This document shows positions 7,710 to 14,192 of a stretch of 19,769 nt of DNA, one piece after another; the first letter of the stretch is position 1; every line of letters begins with the position of its first letter. The DNA is from Sediminispirochaeta sp. (GTDB taxonomy: Bacteria; Spirochaetota; Spirochaetia; DSM-16054; Sediminispirochaetaceae), in NCBI GenBank assembly GCA_011046055.1, contig DSBN01000144.1, forward strand, positions 1 through 19,769. The letters are read 5' to 3'. The notes beneath the pieces are model-generated. The model worked only from the letters and a program-made list of their open reading frames with translations, was not told where the DNA came from and ran no database searches. A program made the position numbers and the translations under genes.

Positions 7710-8270
7710 ATGCAGATTCTTAGTCCCAAAACAGCGCCCAAGGCTCCCCTGCACCTCACCGAAATGGATACGGCAGTGGGGAGCCTTTATCTCCTCTCCG
7801 ACGCCGAGGCCCTGCTCTACACCGGCTTTGCCGATCCCCGTGGACCCGAGAGTCGAGTCCCCGCGCTCCTCCGCCGGTGGATAAGCAGCGCCTCAGACCG
7901 AGACTTTCTTCCCAGCACCGACGAGCTGCAGCAGCGCGCCCGGGAGGAGCTGCGCCTCTACTTCCAGGGACAGCTCCGCGGTTTCTCGGTCCCCGCCAAG
8001 CTCTACGGCACCCCCTTCCAGCAGGAGCTGTGGCGGGAGCTGACGAAAGTCTCCTATGGGAGTACGGTCAGCTACGGGGATTTGGCCCGACGGCTCGCCC
8101 GTCCCGGCGCCTCTCGGGCCGTGGGCAGCGCGGTGGGTTCGAACCCCCTGTCGATTTTCGTCCCCTGCCACCGGGTACTGCCCCACAGCGGCAGGGTCGG
8201 CAACTACGGCGGCGGACCGTGGCGCAAAGAGAAGCTGCTGGCCCTTGAGGGAGTTCAGGCGCATCTCTGA
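7710..8270 (+). CDS. ogt: Methylated-DNA--[protein]-cysteine S-methyltransferase (Ogt-type)
   Basis: A 186-residue DNA repair protein that removes O6-alkyl groups from guanine (and O4 from thymine) by irreversible transfer to its own cysteine. The active site is VPCHRV with Cys153. The helix-turn-helix segment SYGDLARRLARPGASRAVGSA carries the DNA-intruding Arg136, followed by SNP (144-146), and the C-terminal GNYGGGPWRKEKLLALEG is typical. The N-terminal ribonuclease-like domain (about 15-95) makes it Ogt rather than an Ada fragment. The start at 7710 follows the barrel gene by two bases and has no Shine-Dalgarno sequence. A weak promoter (TTGCCC 7673-7678, GATAAT 7695-7700) could give a nearly leaderless transcript; otherwise it is the last gene of the upstream operon. 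Function is unrelated to the envelope genes. Confidence 0.93.
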   Translation: MQILSPKTAPKAPLHLTEMDTAVGSLYLLSDAEALLYTGFADPRGPESRVPALLRRWISSASDRDFLPSTDELQQRAREELRLYFQGQLRGFSVPAKLYGTPFQQELWRELTKVSYGSTVSYGDLARRLARPGASRAVGSAVGSNPLSIFVPCHRVLPHSGRVGNYGGGPWRKEKLLALEGVQAHL

Positions 8271-8305
8271 TCTGAAACCATTTTCTCGTTCCTCTTCGCC
8301 GCAGG

Positions 8306-8338
8306 ATAAAAGTGCAGCTACCGGGTGTGGCTCTTTTC
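8306..8338. terminator. Weak bidirectional terminator between convergent genes
   Basis: AGCTAC (8316-8321) pairs with GTGGCT (8327-8332) around a five-base loop, flanked by A-rich and T-rich runs (ATAAAAG before, CTTTT after). It lies between the end of the methyltransferase gene and the end of the convergent DUF5312-like gene, where a terminator is expected, but the stem is short and contains a G-T pair. Confidence 0.35.
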
Positions 8339-8386
8339 ACAAAAGATATCGAAGAGAAATCAGGGGGGAAAATGTGAACTACCGGA

Positions 8387-9967
8387 CTATCCCTTTTTTA
8401 CATAAAACTGCAGCAGCTGGATGAAATAGTAAATACGTTTGTAAATCTCGGTGATATTGGTCTTGATATCCTTCTCGGTGTACTGCTCTACCTCTTTCCA
8501 GTTGGTGATCAGCTCGTGGGGCTTCTTGTCATAATCTTCTAAGACCAGCTTGAGGCTCTTGCCGATCACGATGAGGTTCTGCGCGGTGACCTGTATCAGC
8601 CCCAGGGCCTCTTCGTTGGTCTCCTTGAGGATCTTCCGTAGAGCGACCATGGCGTTTTTGTCCTTCTCCGACCGTCCCATGTACTGTTTGATCCTGGCGC
8701 CCCGTTCACCCTCGTCGGCCAGGGTTTCGTCAAAACTGATGAGCTTGTCCGAGACCTCCATCACCGTGTGGAAGGCTTCCGAAAGCTGCTGGCTCATCAG
8801 GTTGGTGGACCACTTGCCGCGAACCAGCAGCAGGTCCATTAGCGCCTTGATGTCCCGCTTGAAGTAGTCCAGCAGAAACGCCTTGATGTAATTCAAGGGC
8901 CTGACGTATATGTACCCTCCGAGCATCTTTTTGGAGAATTTGAGGTTCTCCTTCTCGGTGTAGTTTCTCATCCTCGAAATGGCGGTGGTTCCGAAGACAG
9001 CTTTGAGGAGCTGGTCGACCTTTTTGTTCTGCCGTTCGTTGAGAATCTTCTGGACGGACAGCTCGGACTGGGTCTTCACCTTGTTCAGGTACTCCTCGAC
9101 GATCTTCTCGTTGGGCGGGTAGCTCTGCGGCTTGTAGTAGGGGGCCTTGTCGATATGGCGGACCATCAGCTCGAAGACCTGCTCCTTCTCGACCGCCTCC
9201 AAGTTGCGGATAATCTTCTTCCAAGCCGAACGGTTGACTATCTCCGCCTCCTTGTAGGTCTTCAGTATGTCGAACAGCCCGTCCCAGTCGGCGCTGCGAC
9301 TCATCAAGGGCAGGACCTCCAGAAAATCCTTCAGATCGTCGGAGATATACTCGGCGTTGATCGTTTCGAACTTGGGGTTGTAGACAAAGTCCCGCTCCGG
9401 CAGTCCCGAGTCGAACTTTTTGAGGAAAAAATAGAAATCTAAGTTGATAAAATTGAGAAAAATGGTCAGTAGGTTGTAGGTGCTGTCGATCTCCTTGACC
9501 TTGTCGCCCTTGAAGCTGGCGTAGAAGTTGATCATCTTCTCCCGCAAATCGTTAGCCAGAGCTTTGGTATCCATAGTCTCGGCCTTTTTTCGGATCGCCT
9601 CTTCTTCCAGCTCCTGTCGTATTTCTCGAATCTCCTGGGGCAACGAGTTCTCTATGATCAGCGTCTTCAGGACATTGGAGGCGCGGGCGTGTTCGAGCAT
9701 GACCTGGGCGGGTCCGATGATCTTGTAAATGTCAAAAAAAAATTTAGCCAGCGCCGGCAGCGCCTCGGAGCTGTTGGTCTTGTAGAATTTGTACTTTTGT
9801 TTTTTGAGACTTTTCGCGATGTCCTTGAGCAGGCGCTTCTTCTCCCTTTCGGGATCCATCCCATGAAAGAAAATCGAGAGAATCTTTTGAAAAAAACCCG
9901 TTTCTTCTTCAGCAAGGGCGGGGTCTGTCTTCCCGGTATTCAAGCCGGGACCACCTTTTGCGCTCAT
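8387..9967 (-). CDS. Spirochaete DUF5312-like protein of unknown function
   Basis: The 526-residue protein is lysine-rich, almost all helical and has no signal peptide or membrane segment; it is probably cytoplasmic or peripheral. It opens with a disordered stretch, then FFQKILSIFFHGMDPEREKKRLLKDIAKSLKKQKYKFYK, and contains many long amphipathic helices. I recall a spirochaete-restricted family of similar size and N-terminus (DUF5312), so I assign it there from memory with moderate confidence. No catalytic motif is visible. A conspicuous promoter lies directly upstream (TTGACA and TACAGT, 17 apart), ending six bases before the ATG, and there is no Shine-Dalgarno sequence, so the mRNA may be leaderless. 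The radical SAM gene lies 31 bases upstream on the same strand, so some co-transcription is also possible. Confidence 0.75.
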   Translation of the reverse strand: MSAKGGPGLNTGKTDPALAEEETGFFQKILSIFFHGMDPEREKKRLLKDIAKSLKKQKYKFYKTNSSEALPALAKFFFDIYKIIGPAQVMLEHARASNVLKTLIIENSLPQEIREIRQELEEEAIRKKAETMDTKALANDLREKMINFYASFKGDKVKEIDSTYNLLTIFLNFINLDFYFFLKKFDSGLPERDFVYNPKFETINAEYISDDLKDFLEVLPLMSRSADWDGLFDILKTYKEAEIVNRSAWKKIIRNLEAVEKEQVFELMVRHIDKAPYYKPQSYPPNEKIVEEYLNKVKTQSELSVQKILNERQNKKVDQLLKAVFGTTAISRMRNYTEKENLKFSKKMLGGYIYVRPLNYIKAFLLDYFKRDIKALMDLLLVRGKWSTNLMSQQLSEAFHTVMEVSDKLISFDETLADEGERGARIKQYMGRSEKDKNAMVALRKILKETNEEALGLIQVTAQNLIVIGKSLKLVLEDYDKKPHELITNWKEVEQYTEKDIKTNITEIYKRIYYFIQLLQFYVKKG

Positions 9968-9973
9968 GCTACC

Positions 9974-10002
9974 ACTGTATTTAAAAACAATTCTGCTGTC
10001 AA
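9974..10002 (-). promoter_or_regulatory. Promoter of the DUF5312-like gene
   Basis: On the minus strand TTGACA (10002-9997) and TACAGT (9979-9974) are 17 bases apart. The -35 box is a perfect match and overlaps the stop codon of the radical SAM gene. The expected start of transcription, seven bases past the -10 box, is position 9967, the A of the ATG. Confidence 0.6.
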
Positions 10003-10973
10003 CACCGAGACAGGTCTCCTTGAAAAATCTCTAAAGATCTCATTTTCTCTTCCAATCGCTGGTAGAACGCACCCTTCGGCATAAAATTGAGAGGTGCCTC
10101 CCGTCTCTCTCCCGCGGTATCGCAGGTCACCCGCTGAATCACCGTCCGCGGGGGCAGGCGGCGAAGCGCTTCAATCAGGTAGTCCATGTGGCGTAGGTCC
10201 GACGGCGGGACATATTCGCCGCAGAGGTACTCGCGAGAGAGAAGGGTCCCCTCGGGGATATTGACGTTGTGGATTTTGACCGCCTCGGGTCCGAGAGCTG
10301 CCAAATACTCGATGGTCTCAAGAGTCTCCTCCAGACCTTCACCGGGCAAGCCGAAGATCAGGTGCACGCTGATTTTCAGCCCCGCCTCCCGCAGCAGCCG
10401 AAAGGCTTTCTGGAACCGCTCGACCGAATGTCCCCGGTTCACCCGAGAGAGGGTTCGATTGTGCGCCGATTGCAAGCCCAGTTCTACCCAGACGTCGAAG
10501 TTTGGGCGTCGATAACTCGCCAGGAGCCGGACATTGGCCGGCGACAGGCAGTCGGGTCGGGTGGAGACGATGAGCTCCAGAAAGTCCCCCTGGGAGAGGG
10601 CGTAATCGTATATTTTTTTCAAGACTCGAGGCGGAGCGAAGGTGTTGGTGAACGCTTGAAAGTAGAGAATATAGCGCTCCGCCCCGTAACGCCGCAGGAG
10701 AAACTCCCGTCCCCGCTGGATCTGCAATCTGATCAGCTCCAGGCGCTCCTCGCTCAGCTTGGTACCTCGGGCGACCCTTATACTTCGTCCCTCGAAGAGC
10801 TCCTCCTGGTAGGCCGCCCGGGAACCCAGTTCGTCGCAGAAGCCGCAGCCCCCGCTCCCGTCGGTCCTCCTATGCGGACAGGTGAAGCCCGCATCCACCG
10901 ATATCCGGTACACCGCCTGCCCGTACTTCTGCTTCAGATACCTGCTATAGCGAAAAAACCGGGGTTCTTCCAT
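9999..10973 (-). CDS. YhcC-like radical SAM protein (TIGR01212 type)
   Basis: This 324-residue protein has the N-terminal cysteine cluster of the YhcC/TIGR01212 radical SAM group: DAGFTCPHRRTDGSGGCGFC, with Cys32, Cys43 and Cys46 expected to bind a 4Fe-4S cluster that cleaves S-adenosylmethionine. The radical SAM barrel continues with YFQAFTNTFAP, LIVSTRPDCLS, WVELGLQSAHN, VHLIFGLPGE and VKIHNVNIPEGT. All are characteristic, and the length matches the family. Members of this group are poorly characterised, and no substrate can be read from this sequence. The start at ATG 10973 lacks a Shine-Dalgarno sequence; a weak promoter (TTGATC 11009-11004, TACTGT 10985-10980) ends six bases before it. 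The DUF5312-like gene lies downstream and has its own promoter. Confidence 0.88.
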   Translation of the reverse strand: MEEPRFFRYSRYLKQKYGQAVYRISVDAGFTCPHRRTDGSGGCGFCDELGSRAAYQEELFEGRSIRVARGTKLSEERLELIRLQIQRGREFLLRRYGAERYILYFQAFTNTFAPPRVLKKIYDYALSQGDFLELIVSTRPDCLSPANVRLLASYRRPNFDVWVELGLQSAHNRTLSRVNRGHSVERFQKAFRLLREAGLKISVHLIFGLPGEGLEETLETIEYLAALGPEAVKIHNVNIPEGTLLSREYLCGEYVPPSDLRHMDYLIEALRRLPPRTVIQRVTCDTAGERREAPLNFMPKGAFYQRLEEKMRSLEIFQGDLSRC

Positions 10974-11074
10974 GACTCAACAGTACCCCGGTCGCCGGCA
11001 CATGATCAAGATCAAAGAGAAAGCAGTACTCCAGCCGAGGGAGTTCAAAACCCAGCGTGTATCCACTCCTTGTG

Positions 11075-11103
11075 TTGACAGTCCGTAAATACCATACCAT
11101 AAT
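11075..11103 (+). promoter_or_regulatory. Promoter of the toxin-antitoxin pair
   Basis: TTGACA at 11075-11080 (perfect) and CATAAT at 11098-11103 (5 of 6) are exactly 17 bases apart. The -10 box lies inside the palindrome at 11092-11113. The expected transcription start is 11110, the A of the first in-frame ATG, so the transcript would be leaderless or have a nine-base leader if ATG 11119 is used. Confidence 0.7.
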
Positions 11104-11113
11104 AATGGTATGG
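11092..11113. promoter_or_regulatory. Perfect palindromic operator over the antitoxin promoter and start codon
   Basis: CCATACCAT, spacer AATA, ATGGTATGG form a perfect 9-bp inverted repeat that covers the -10 box and the ATG at 11110. Ribbon-helix-helix antitoxins bind such palindromes to repress their own operon, so this is probably the autoregulatory site. Confidence 0.7.
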
Positions 11114-11373
11114 CAACTATGAACAGAAGAACGACTTTCTCTTTAGACTCAAAGACAATCGACAGAATCAAACAACTGGCCGCCCATTGGCACGTATCAC
11201 AAGCGGAAGTAGTTCGTCGGGCGGTTGAACGAACCGAGCAAGATACTCTCAAAGCCGATGAATATGTCCTCCAGAGCCTCCGAGAGTATCGTGAGGGAGG
11301 GGGCATAGCACGGGAAAAAGCGGATGAGTACCTGCAGGAAATCTACGAAGACAGAGAGACTTGGCGAGAATGA
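11110..11373 (+). CDS. Ribbon-helix-helix antitoxin (VapB-like)
   Basis: An 87-residue protein with an N-terminal ribbon-helix-helix fold: strand RRTTFSLDSKTIDRIKQLA, then HVSQAEVVRRAVER (about residues 5-43), the DNA-binding dimer of CopG/Arc-type regulators. The C-terminal half (about 45-87) is charged and probably disordered or helical, as expected for the part that wraps the toxin; it ends in a run of Glu, Asp and Arg residues. It overlaps the PIN gene by four bases (ATGA), the usual order for an antitoxin-toxin pair. The start is either ATG 11110 or ATG 11119; neither has a Shine-Dalgarno sequence, and the promoter geometry favours 11110 as a leaderless start. It should neutralise the downstream PIN ribonuclease and repress the operon. 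Confidence 0.85.
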   Translation: MATMNRRTTFSLDSKTIDRIKQLAAHWHVSQAEVVRRAVERTEQDTLKADEYVLQSLREYREGGGIAREKADEYLQEIYEDRETWRE

Positions 11374-11750
11374 AGACAATCCTACTCGATACAAACTACC
11401 TTATCAAAACTCTGGTCCGAAGTTCTGAAGAGGGTGATCAGGTCAGACAATGGATCACGGAGGAATTTGAACTAATCACCTCCGCGATATGCTGGTACGA
11501 ATTCCTTTGCGGTCCCGTCGACGCCAAAGGGGTAGAAATTATGGAGATGCTCGTGCAGGGGAGAATCATACCTTTCACCGGAGATCAAGCTCGTGAAGCT
11601 GCTCGTCTTTTCAACAAGACCGGGAGAAAACGAAGTCTTAGAGTCGACTCGATGATCGCCGCAGCAGCGATCATCAACAACGCCGCCCTGGCTACGGACA
11701 ACAGCAGAGACTTTTCCGCTTTTACGACCCAAGGTTTAGTTCTCTTGTGA
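11370..11750 (+). CDS. PIN-domain ribonuclease toxin (VapC-like)
   Basis: A 126-residue PIN-domain protein. The metal-binding acidic residues are visible: Asp7 in ILLDTNYLI, Glu44 in WYEFL, Asp93 in RVDSMIAA and Asp110 in LATDNSRDF, with Asp114 close by. This set and length fit VapC-type toxins, which cleave specific RNAs such as tRNA or rRNA and are held inactive by the paired antitoxin. ATG 11370 overlaps the antitoxin stop (ATGA), supporting translational coupling; a TTG at 11361 is in frame but less likely. The gene ends 16 bases before the convergent end of the restriction endonuclease remnant, with no clear terminator between. The catalytic site looks complete, so the toxin is probably functional. 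The RNA target cannot be predicted. Confidence 0.88.
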   Translation: MKTILLDTNYLIKTLVRSSEEGDQVRQWITEEFELITSAICWYEFLCGPVDAKGVEIMEMLVQGRIIPFTGDQAREAARLFNKTGRKRSLRVDSMIAAAAIINNAALATDNSRDFSAFTTQGLVLL

Positions 11751-11766
11751 AGAATTACTCCTTGGC

Positions 11767-12396
11767 TTATAGATTGAGATTAGTCTGTTGAGCCGAGACA
11801 ATATAGTCAGAAGCCTTTTCATGTATTTCGCCCCAACCATAACCTGGATCTTTCAGAAGGTTTGCCCACGGTCGACCAGGATGAAGAACATCCCAAGATG
11901 ATTTTTTTTGGTTACGGCGCCCCGCTCCAGGGTCGTGATTACCGAATCCATCTATTTTCATATTCCATACTGGATAGAACTTTTCGATCAGAAGCGATTC
12001 AGCCAGTGGTATCCAAATATCATCCACCACAAGCTACCTGCAACGGAAGTCCCGCAAATCTATGTTCTCTGCTTGCTCAATGGAAGTAGCATGTTCCGAT
12101 AGTCGTCTATAGAGGACTTCGCCGGGGTCTGCATCTAGACCAAATCCACCTTTCCTGGCGCCTGCCGGAACCGCCTTGCCGACGTAAATTGGCCAAAGGA
12201 ATTTTTTGTCACGGTTGTACTTTGCAATCTCCTCATACGCTTTGAAAGTGCCAGTGTAATAAATGGCGTATATTCCAGCTCCAACGAATCGATCCGGAGG
12301 AAGAGTAACAACCGGTTCGGCAAGAAGCGCTTTAGCAACGCTTTCACCAAGGTTCCTTTTATGCAGTGGATTGTATGGATCGGAGTTCTTCGCCAT
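11767..12396 (-). pseudogene. Eco29kI-like GIY-YIG restriction endonuclease interrupted by an in-frame amber codon
   Basis: Read through, the frame encodes 209 residues matching the GIY-YIG type II endonuclease family of Eco29kI (CCGCGG; about 214 residues). The nuclease core is complete: GIY with Tyr43, YVG with Tyr71, Arg98 and His102 in YRRLSEH, Glu133 in PLAESLL and Asn145 in PVWN. Codon 121, positions 12036-12034, is TAG, between FRCR and LVVDDIWIPL, where relatives carry a Tyr (from memory). The reading frame is unbroken on both sides, so this is a point nonsense change, not a frameshift. A 120-residue product would lack the catalytic Glu and Asn. A GTG at 12030 could restart translation and make a second fragment (11767-12030). 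ATG 12396 is preceded by AGGAA and overlaps the methyltransferase gene by 38 bases. TAG ends several neighbouring genes, so recoding is unlikely. Confidence 0.85.
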
Positions 12397-13585
12397 TTGT
12401 TGTTCCTAGTTGATTTAAAATACTTTTTCCAACCTTTCTTGCAAGTTCTACTGGAACGGCATTTCCGATTTGTCGCATAGCCTCAGTCCAAGATCCCGCA
12501 AAATAGTAGTCATCTGGGAACGTTTGTATTCGTGCACTTTCCCTTACAGTAAAATACCTCAGCGTACCATCATCGAGCCGAACCATGTTCTCCCCCCCCG
12601 GGACTCCGTGGGCTCCCGCTTTCAAGGTCTTCGAAGGTTCATCCATCAAACTCCCCGTATGACCTGGATACTCTTTTGCGCCAAGACGTAACTCATGATT
12701 CGTAATTATATCAGACGCTTGTCGGTCCCGTGGATCCGGCAACCCCACCAGAGCGTCACGAACAGTCCGCCATCGATTCCCTGGGATTCCAGTTAACACA
12801 TAATCGTGTCGCAGCCTGTCTATACGTTTTCGATAACGTTTGGGAATTTCGGGTATAAGACGTTTGGGTATACGATGTTCGTCCCAGTAGCTGCCATCGA
12901 CCCATTGACTCCACAGAAGAGCATCTAAAGAGTTTGTAGTCTCCGGGAAAGACCATTCAAGTTCGAGATCATCTCTGAAACCAACAATGAACACACGGTA
13001 TCTCGTTTGCGGAACGCCATAGTCTGCCGCGTTTAGGAGACGGAACACCACGTTGTAGGAAAGCCCTCCGCCACGACCAGAGGTCTGCATTCTTTCAAGA
13101 CGTTCTAAATGTGCCTCCACTGATTCACTATCCGCTCGTACTACATCTGGAAACGTAAGTTGAAGGAGGATGTAGTTAAAATACGTAGAAAAAGACGTTC
13201 GTAATAGTCCTTTCACGTTCTCGAAAACAAACGCCTGAGGTCTGGTCTCGCGTACAGCTCGAACAGCTTCAGGAAAAAGATCTCGGCGGTCTTTTGGACC
13301 TGCGTGTTTTCCACCAAGTGAGAAAGGCTGACACGGCGGTCCGCCAGCGACAAGTCGTACTTGTGCATTTGAAAGCGCGTCGTATCTGATTTCCCTTACA
13401 TCACCTGAGACGAGGTTCCACAAGCTGTCTCGGTTTTGCTTTGGCTCTAGGTTAAGTCGAAGTGTAGCGGTTGCATTCTTGTCACGCTCGACAAGCGCTA
13501 CATGGTGAAATCCAGATTCTTCAAGACCAAGGGCAAGTCCCCCTGCTCCCGAGAATAGCTCAATGGAGGGCACATTGTTATTCAT
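12359..13585 (-). CDS. DNA (cytosine-5-)-methyltransferase of the restriction-modification cassette
   Basis: This 408-residue enzyme transfers a methyl group from S-adenosylmethionine to C5 of cytosine in its recognition site. The conserved motifs appear in order: motif I FSGAGGLALGL (11-21), motif IV GGPPCQPFS with nucleophile Cys85, motif VI FENVKGL (121-127), motif VIII QTRYRVFIVGF, the variable target-recognition region, motif IX RESARIQTFPDDYYFAGSW, and motif X QIGNAVPVELARKVG. Its partner resembles Eco29kI, so CCGCGG specificity is a reasonable guess but is inferred from the partner only. The start overlaps the Vsr stop by four bases (ATGA) and its end overlaps the endonuclease start by 38 bases, a compact cassette. 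It appears intact and would protect the genome even if the nuclease is dead. Base use is more AT-rich than the surrounding genes. Confidence 0.93.
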   Translation of the reverse strand: MNNNVPSIELFSGAGGLALGLEESGFHHVALVERDKNATATLRLNLEPKQNRDSLWNLVSGDVREIRYDALSNAQVRLVAGGPPCQPFSLGGKHAGPKDRRDLFPEAVRAVRETRPQAFVFENVKGLLRTSFSTYFNYILLQLTFPDVVRADSESVEAHLERLERMQTSGRGGGLSYNVVFRLLNAADYGVPQTRYRVFIVGFRDDLELEWSFPETTNSLDALLWSQWVDGSYWDEHRIPKRLIPEIPKRYRKRIDRLRHDYVLTGIPGNRWRTVRDALVGLPDPRDRQASDIITNHELRLGAKEYPGHTGSLMDEPSKTLKAGAHGVPGGENMVRLDDGTLRYFTVRESARIQTFPDDYYFAGSWTEAMRQIGNAVPVELARKVGKSILNQLGTTNGEELRSIQSTA

Positions 13586-14016
13586 TGAAGAAACTCCCTG
13601 ATACTCTTTCCAATCTCTTCAAGGTTCCGCAATTCACATTCCCAAATCGTCATATGCTTCCAGCCCAATGATTCGAGCTGAGCTCTAACTTCATGATCGC
13701 GCCGTACGTTTCTTTGAAGCTTTGGCAGCCAGAAGTCTAAACGAGACTTAGGGAGATTATAGGTTCCACAATCATGGAGGTGCCAGAAACACCCATTCAC
13801 GAAAATCACCTTGCCTCGTGATTTGAATACCAGATCCGGTTTACCCGGTAATTTGGCGTCATGAAGCCTGTAACGGTAGCCCATTCCATAAATGAGTCGC
13901 CGTATCGTCATTTCCAACTTCGTATCTGCATTTTTAACTAGCGACATTCGATGGCTGCGTTCCGCAACCGTCAAAAAATCGCGGCTTTCCTCTTGCTCAG
14001 AATAGCCTTTATTCAC
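13582..14016 (-). CDS. vsr: Very short patch repair endonuclease (Vsr)
   Basis: The product is a Vsr endonuclease, which nicks beside T:G mismatches created by deamination of 5-methylcytosine, countering mutation at the sites its partner methyltransferase modifies. Recognisable blocks are RSHRMSLVKNADTKLE, YRYRLHDAKLPGKPDLVF with the catalytic Asp, VIFVNGCFWHLHDC (zinc and catalytic His/Cys residues), LPKSRLDFWLPKL, NVRRD and TIWECELR. The start is uncertain. A GTG at 14016 gives a 144-residue protein close to the family length. The promoter at 14048-14077 excludes the upstream TTG at 14094 and would make GTG 14040 a leaderless start. The gene is the first of the cassette and overlaps the methyltransferase start by four bases. 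The upstream position is unusual only in that many cassettes place vsr last. Confidence 0.88.
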   Translation of the reverse strand: MNKGYSEQEESRDFLTVAERSHRMSLVKNADTKLEMTIRRLIYGMGYRYRLHDAKLPGKPDLVFKSRGKVIFVNGCFWHLHDCGTYNLPKSRLDFWLPKLQRNVRRDHEVRAQLESLGWKHMTIWECELRNLEEIGKSIREFLQ

Positions 14017-14047
14017 CTTACTCGAGTCGATCCGCCTCACGTGGTTT

Positions 14048-14077
14048 ATTATAACAGCAGAGCCGGTTAAATAGCAA
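14048..14077 (-). promoter_or_regulatory. Promoter of the vsr/methyltransferase/endonuclease cassette
   Basis: On the minus strand TTGCTA (14077-14072) and a perfect TATAAT (14053-14048) are 18 bases apart. Transcription would start near 14041, just before GTG 14040 and 25 bases before GTG 14016. Confidence 0.55.
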
Positions 14078-14155
14078 TCACGGACTCTTACCAATGATAT
14101 GAGAGTTATCCTGTTATCAAGATATGCGCTATTTATAGTTCAATCAACACCTCGA

Positions 14156-14184
14156 TTGACAAGCGCGGGTGAAAGCCGTAAGGT
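14156..14184 (+). promoter_or_regulatory. Candidate promoter of the solute-binding lipoprotein gene
   Basis: A perfect TTGACA (14156-14161) is followed after 17 bases by a poor -10 box, TAAGGT (14179-14184). Transcription would begin about two bases before the ATG at 14193. The overlapping AGGTAGGG could instead serve as a ribosome site for a longer transcript, so the call is tentative. Confidence 0.35.
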
Positions 14185-14192
14185 AGGGATCG

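Noticed and set aside
10269-11078. A 269-codon plus-strand frame opposite the radical SAM gene
   Set aside because: It overlaps a clear radical SAM protein with the right cysteine cluster, and its product has no recognisable domain.
12034-12036. Reassignment of TAG as a sense codon (for example pyrrolysine)
   Set aside because: TAG serves as the natural stop of several genes here, including the first permease, the LolA-like gene, the DUF5312-like gene and the M24 peptidase, so general recoding is unlikely.
14017-14094. A longer Vsr starting at TTG 14094
   Set aside because: The extra residues do not resemble Vsr proteins and the start would lie upstream of the predicted transcription start; GTG 14016 or 14040 is more likely.
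11075-14184. Possible flanking direct repeat: TTGACA followed by CCGTAA occurs near both ends of the island
   Set aside because: The similarity is limited to a -35 box and a short word at different spacings; it is not long enough to count as an attachment site or target duplication.
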